This document shows, piece after piece, positions 61,047 to 64,000 of a stretch of 64,000 nucleotides of DNA. Location: the NCBI GenBank assembly GCA_023428295.1, contig JAEYYV010000041.1, positions 1 through 64,000 on the forward strand. Direction: 5' to 3'. The stretch comes from Pseudomonadota bacterium (GTDB taxonomy: Bacteria > Myxococcota_A > Polyangia > Haliangiales > Haliangiaceae). Under the pieces are notes generated by a model. The model was not told the origin of the DNA. It saw only the letters and a program-made list of their open reading frames with translations, and did not search any database. The position numbers and the translations under genes are program-made. The first letter of the stretch is position 1; each line of letters starts with the position of its first letter.

Positions 61047-62926
61047 CGCGAGCCGTCTTTCTTGCCGCCGAAGAAGCTCGCGATGCGGCTCGTCTTGGAG
61101 GGCGCGGCCTCCTCCAGCTTCGGGATCGACTGCGTCGCGACACGCAACGTGGACGCGAGCTCCTTCTTGTTCTCGCTCGCCGCGATCGCGGTCTCTGCCG
61201 TGATGCGTCCAGCGCGCACCAGCTCGACGAGCGTGTCGTCGAGACGGATCATGCCGAACGCCTTGCCGCGCTGGAGAAGACTCGGCAGCTGGTAGAGCTT
61301 GTCGTCGCGGATCATGTTCGCGAGTGCGAGCACGCCGGTGACGAGCTCGATCGCGGCGACGACGCCCTGCCCGTCCGCGCGCGCGAGCAGGCGCTGCGAG
61401 ACGATCGCGCGCAACGCACCCGCGATCGACGCGCGCACTTGCGATTGATCGTCGGGCGGGAACATGTCGACGAGGCGATCGATCGTCTTGGCCGCCGACG
61501 GCGTCGACATCGTCGCGATCACGAGGTGACCGGTCTCCGCCGCGGTGAGCGCGATCTCCACGGTCTCGCGATCGCGAAGCTCGCCGATGACGATCACGTC
61601 CGGATCCTCGCGCAGCGAGCCTTTCAGCGCCGCCGCGAAGCTCCGCGTGTGCGGGCCGACCTCGCGCTGGGAGACCACGGCCGCCTTGCGCGGATACACG
61701 ATCTCGATCGGATCCTCGACAGTGATGATGTGATGCGGTCGCGCTGCGTTTACGAGATCCACGAGCGCGGACAGCGTGGTGGTCTTGCCGTGTCCGCTCG
61801 GTCCCGTGATCACCACGAGCCCTTGGTGATGATTGACGACCTTCGCGAGATCCTTGGGCAGGCCGAGCTCGTCGAGCGTCGCGGGCTCCGCGCGCGCGAT
61901 GCGGAACGTGCCTTTGATCCCGCCCGCCGCGCGCGAGATGTTCGTGCGCAGCCGCCCGCCCGTCGGGGCCGAGATCGCGAGATCGACGTAGCCCACCTCG
62001 TCGAGCTTCTTGGTCTGCGCCGCATCGAGCAGCGGCATCAGCAGCGCCTCGACGTCCGCATGCGTGCTCGGACCTCGATCGTCGATCGGGACGAGCTGAC
62101 CAAGGACGCGGATCGATGTCACGCGACCACTCGCGATGTGCAGATCCGTCGCGCCGCGCTCGATCGCGTGCGCGAGCACCTGTGCGAACCCGCTCGGGCG
62201 CGGAGCGGCGCGCGTCAGCTCGTCGCCCACGCGCGGGCGCTGCGGGAGCTCGTAGTCGAAGCCGGCCGACGCGTACGGCGACGCCGGCGGTGGCGTGTCG
62301 CTCAGATCGATCGCGATGCCCGCGGGAGGCGTGAGCTTGGGCACCTTTGTGCGACTGCGCGTGCGCGATTCGCTCGGCTCTCCAGGCTTGGTCTTCGTCC
62401 GCGGCTCGACGGGAGAGCGCGACGGCGTCTTCGTGCGCGAGTCCGGCGGCTTCGACGCGCCACGTGTGCGGTTTCCGATCGACTTGCTCTGCGTTCGTGA
62501 GCGCCGAGGGAGATCGTCGGGATCGATCTCGAGATCGATCGGCTGCGTCACGGACGACGCGGCGACGGGCGTCGCGCCGAACTTCACCTGGACTTGCGCG
62601 GGCGGTGGCGTCGCAGTCGCGCCCGGCGGTGACTTCTCGATGCGCAGGATGATGTCCTCGCCGCGCCTCGACGCGATCACGCGAATCATGCGTGAGCCGA
62701 CCACAACGTCCGCGCGTGGCGTGGCGCCGTCCTTCTCGGGGACCAGCGCCATCAGCGTCGTGCCGTGCAGCAGGATATCCAGCTGCTTCCGCGTCACCGG
62801 CGTGTTCGTGATCTTGATCAGCTGCCCTCGTCGACGGAGCGACGCGGGCGCGCCCATCCCGATCATGATCTCGGTGACACCTTCTTTATCCAGATAGGAG
62901 AGGATCTGATCGAGCTGAGCGCTCAC
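61043..62926 (-). CDS. PilT-like ATPase with an added N-terminal domain and Ser/Lys/Arg-rich linker
   Basis: 627 residues from the GTG at 62926, preceded by AGGA at nine-base spacing; a GTG nine codons upstream is an alternative. The first ~125 residues resemble a second, degenerate PilT N-domain (LSYLDKEGVTEIMIGMGAPA). Then a Pro/Ser/Lys/Arg-rich linker (about 140-230) contains repeated SRTK- and KTK-like motifs (SRTQSKSIGNRTRG, RTKTPSRSPVEPRTKT). The complete PilT core follows: RGATDLHIASGRV, Walker A GPSGHGKT, EDPIEIV, VIVIGELRDRETVE and TGHLVIATMSTPSA. This makes it a second PilT/PilU-type ATPase. It overlaps the downstream pilT gene, so the two could form mixed hexamers or act alternately. 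Confidence 0.9.
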   Translation of the reverse strand: MSAQLDQILSYLDKEGVTEIMIGMGAPASLRRRGQLIKITNTPVTRKQLDILLHGTTLMALVPEKDGATPRADVVVGSRMIRVIASRRGEDIILRIEKSPPGATATPPPAQVQVKFGATPVAASSVTQPIDLEIDPDDLPRRSRTQSKSIGNRTRGASKPPDSRTKTPSRSPVEPRTKTKPGEPSESRTRSRTKVPKLTPPAGIAIDLSDTPPPASPYASAGFDYELPQRPRVGDELTRAAPRPSGFAQVLAHAIERGATDLHIASGRVTSIRVLGQLVPIDDRGPSTHADVEALLMPLLDAAQTKKLDEVGYVDLAISAPTGGRLRTNISRAAGGIKGTFRIARAEPATLDELGLPKDLAKVVNHHQGLVVITGPSGHGKTTTLSALVDLVNAARPHHIITVEDPIEIVYPRKAAVVSQREVGPHTRSFAAALKGSLREDPDVIVIGELRDRETVEIALTAAETGHLVIATMSTPSAAKTIDRLVDMFPPDDQSQVRASIAGALRAIVSQRLLARADGQGVVAAIELVTGVLALANMIRDDKLYQLPSLLQRGKAFGMIRLDDTLVELVRAGRITAETAIAASENKKELASTLRVATQSIPKLEEAAPSKTSRIASFFGGKKDGSR

Positions 62927-63055
62927 GTTGCGCAATCCTACGCCACTTTGCACGTAGCTCGACCGCCCAGGTGTGTCGCCAAAGACCAGTGCCGAGACGC
63001 AACGTCGTGCGGCTCTACCGAGCTACATGGCACGAGGGTTGTACGACGTTCCTTC

Positions 63056-63796
63056 ATGCCGCCTAGCCTCGCTCTCGTCACTACTCCTCCTCCCGCTATG
63101 ACGAAGCGGCACTCGAGCTTGTCCTACATCCGCGGCGCTGTTGCGAGCCCGGTGTGTGTGGCGGTCTCGATCTTTGCCGCCTGCGTCGGTCTCGGTTACG
63201 CCGGACTCGTCGGCTCGATGCTCGCGATGATCGCGATCGTCGGCGCGGGCATCGCGTCGACACGCTTCGAGCTCATCCGCAACTACCTCGATCGACAGTC
63301 GGAGAACCAAGTCCGCGCGCTTCGTGAGGGCGCTCGCATGCGCGCACTGCGTCCATCGGGGCCCGTGCGCCAGACGCAGTACATCGAGCTCCGCTCGCTC
63401 GTCGAGGAGCTCGAGAAGAGCTCGCCCGAGGACGCGGCCCGCTACGAGCTGCAGGACCTGCTCGATCACTTCGTGCGCCTCGCGGTGGGTCACCAGAAGT
63501 GCATCGACGCGCTTCGCCTTGCCGGCGCGGGAGATCTCTCGCCGATTCCGATCACCGGTAGCCGCCGCTCCAAGCGCCGCCGCGAGATCCAGACGCGCCG
63601 CGCGAAGCATCGGGACGAGTGCATCGCTCGCATCGAGCGCATCACGGACGAGCTCGAGGCGACCGACGAGCTGATCCGCCTGATCGCCCAGCGCGCCGCC
63701 TGCCCCGCGCTCGAGAGCGACCTCGACCGCGAGCTCGATCGTCGCCTGTGGGAGATCGACGAGGTCGACGCCGCGATGTCCCAGCTGTCCGCCTGA
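63056..63796 (+). CDS. Membrane-anchored coiled-coil-type protein
   Basis: About 246 residues from the ATG at 63056; an internal ATG at 63098 would give 232 residues, and neither has a clear ribosome-binding site. Two hydrophobic segments occur near the N terminus (SPVCVAVSIFAACVGLGYAG and SMLAMIAIVGAGIAS). The rest is charged and helical (RFELIRNYLDRQSENQVRALREG, SLVEELEKSS, IERITDELEATDELIRLI), consistent with coiled coils. No known domain is recognised. Longer upstream starts would run through the divergent PilT-like gene. Confidence 0.6.
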   Translation: MPPSLALVTTPPPAMTKRHSSLSYIRGAVASPVCVAVSIFAACVGLGYAGLVGSMLAMIAIVGAGIASTRFELIRNYLDRQSENQVRALREGARMRALRPSGPVRQTQYIELRSLVEELEKSSPEDAARYELQDLLDHFVRLAVGHQKCIDALRLAGAGDLSPIPITGSRRSKRRREIQTRRAKHRDECIARIERITDELEATDELIRLIAQRAACPALESDLDRELDRRLWEIDEVDAAMSQLSA

Positions 63797-63873
63797 GCGC
63801 TTGATACGTTTCTTCACGAACGCGAGAAGGTTCTCTACAGCCGCGCGTGCTCGGCGGCTCTACAACGGTGTTC

Positions 63874-64000
63874 ATGGAACACCTCGCCGAGCACCGAGAC
63901 CGCGTGATCGAACAGCTGTCGTCGGGCTTTGCCATCGATCGCCTGGAGGTCGACGAGTACGAGCGGCGCGTTGCCCTCGCCCACGACGCAGGCTCCCGAG
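63874..64000 (+). CDS. DUF1707-like protein, 5' part only
   Basis: The reading frame starts at ATG 63874 and is cut by the window edge after about 42 codons. It reads MEHLAEHRDRVIEQLSSGFA, then IDRLEVDEYERRVALAHDA. This fits the DUF1707-type pattern (R-x-x-x-I-x-x-L ... G-x-x-x-x-x-E-x-x-x-R), a short helical module often placed N-terminal to membrane or SHOCT-like domains. The rest of the gene cannot be seen. Confidence 0.55.
   Translation, partial: MEHLAEHRDRVIEQLSSGFAIDRLEVDEYERRVALAHDAGSR

Overview
The window is GC-rich, gene-dense DNA from a myxobacterium-like (deltaproteobacterial, Polyangia/Haliangiales-type) chromosome. This is inferred from several traits: four Hanks-type Ser/Thr kinases in about 28 kb, FHA proteins including an FHA/sigma-54 activator, many lipoproteins of unknown function, parvulin and TSP3/OmpA envelope proteins, paired PilT-type ATPases, and frequent GTG or TTG starts. 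I see no rRNA, tRNA, CRISPR array, insertion sequence or phage.

Layout. (1) 0.1-6 kb, minus strand: a lipoprotein, a ~1490-residue protein without a signal peptide that ends in an adenosine-deaminase-like amidohydrolase domain, and an overlapping pentapeptide-repeat gene. The pair looks like a polymorphic-toxin-type effector with a partner. (2) 6-13 kb: a lipoprotein, an FHA/sigma-54 activator divergent from a kinase/beta-propeller protein, and a secreted protein. (3) 13-15 kb, minus: a 67-aa peptide with a GG-type leader, a radical SAM/SPASM enzyme and a zinc-ribbon membrane protein, read as a small RiPP-like operon. (4) 15-18 kb, minus: a di-haem cytochrome c lipoprotein, a Cys-rich lipoprotein and an outer-membrane barrel. 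(5) 18-24 kb, minus: a PHM-like copper monooxygenase lipoprotein, a ~1080-aa membrane protein and a kinase. (6) 24-30 kb: HDOD protein and hypotheticals, a flavin (Baeyer-Villiger-type) monooxygenase coupled to a patatin, a nitroreductase and a PAS histidine kinase. (7) 30-37 kb: lipoproteins, two kinases in one minus-strand run, and a divergent FHA-zinc ribbon-PilZ protein. (8) 37-47 kb: an Lpd-like flavoprotein without redox cysteines, a membrane-anchored ClpA-N/ClpS fusion, then Ig-like lipoprotein, barrel and PHP-type metallohydrolase genes, and a convergent secreted protein. (9) 47-55 kb, plus: leucine-type dehydrogenase, TPR protein, OmpA/TSP3 protein with a classic terminator, and a StyA-like monooxygenase. 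(10) 55-63 kb, minus: a tight seven-gene run (two PilT ATPases, triple-parvulin lipoprotein, ALDH7-like dehydrogenase, propeller lipoprotein, membrane GAF protein, 55-aa protein), then a coiled-coil membrane protein and a truncated DUF1707-type gene at the edge.

Most of the content is signalling (kinases, FHA, PilZ, HDOD, PAS-HK) and envelope biology. The strongest candidates for something undescribed are the deaminase-like effector with its pentapeptide partner, the radical SAM/GG-leader peptide operon, and the ClpA-N/ClpS membrane fusion. All functional calls are from reading motifs; no database search was run.
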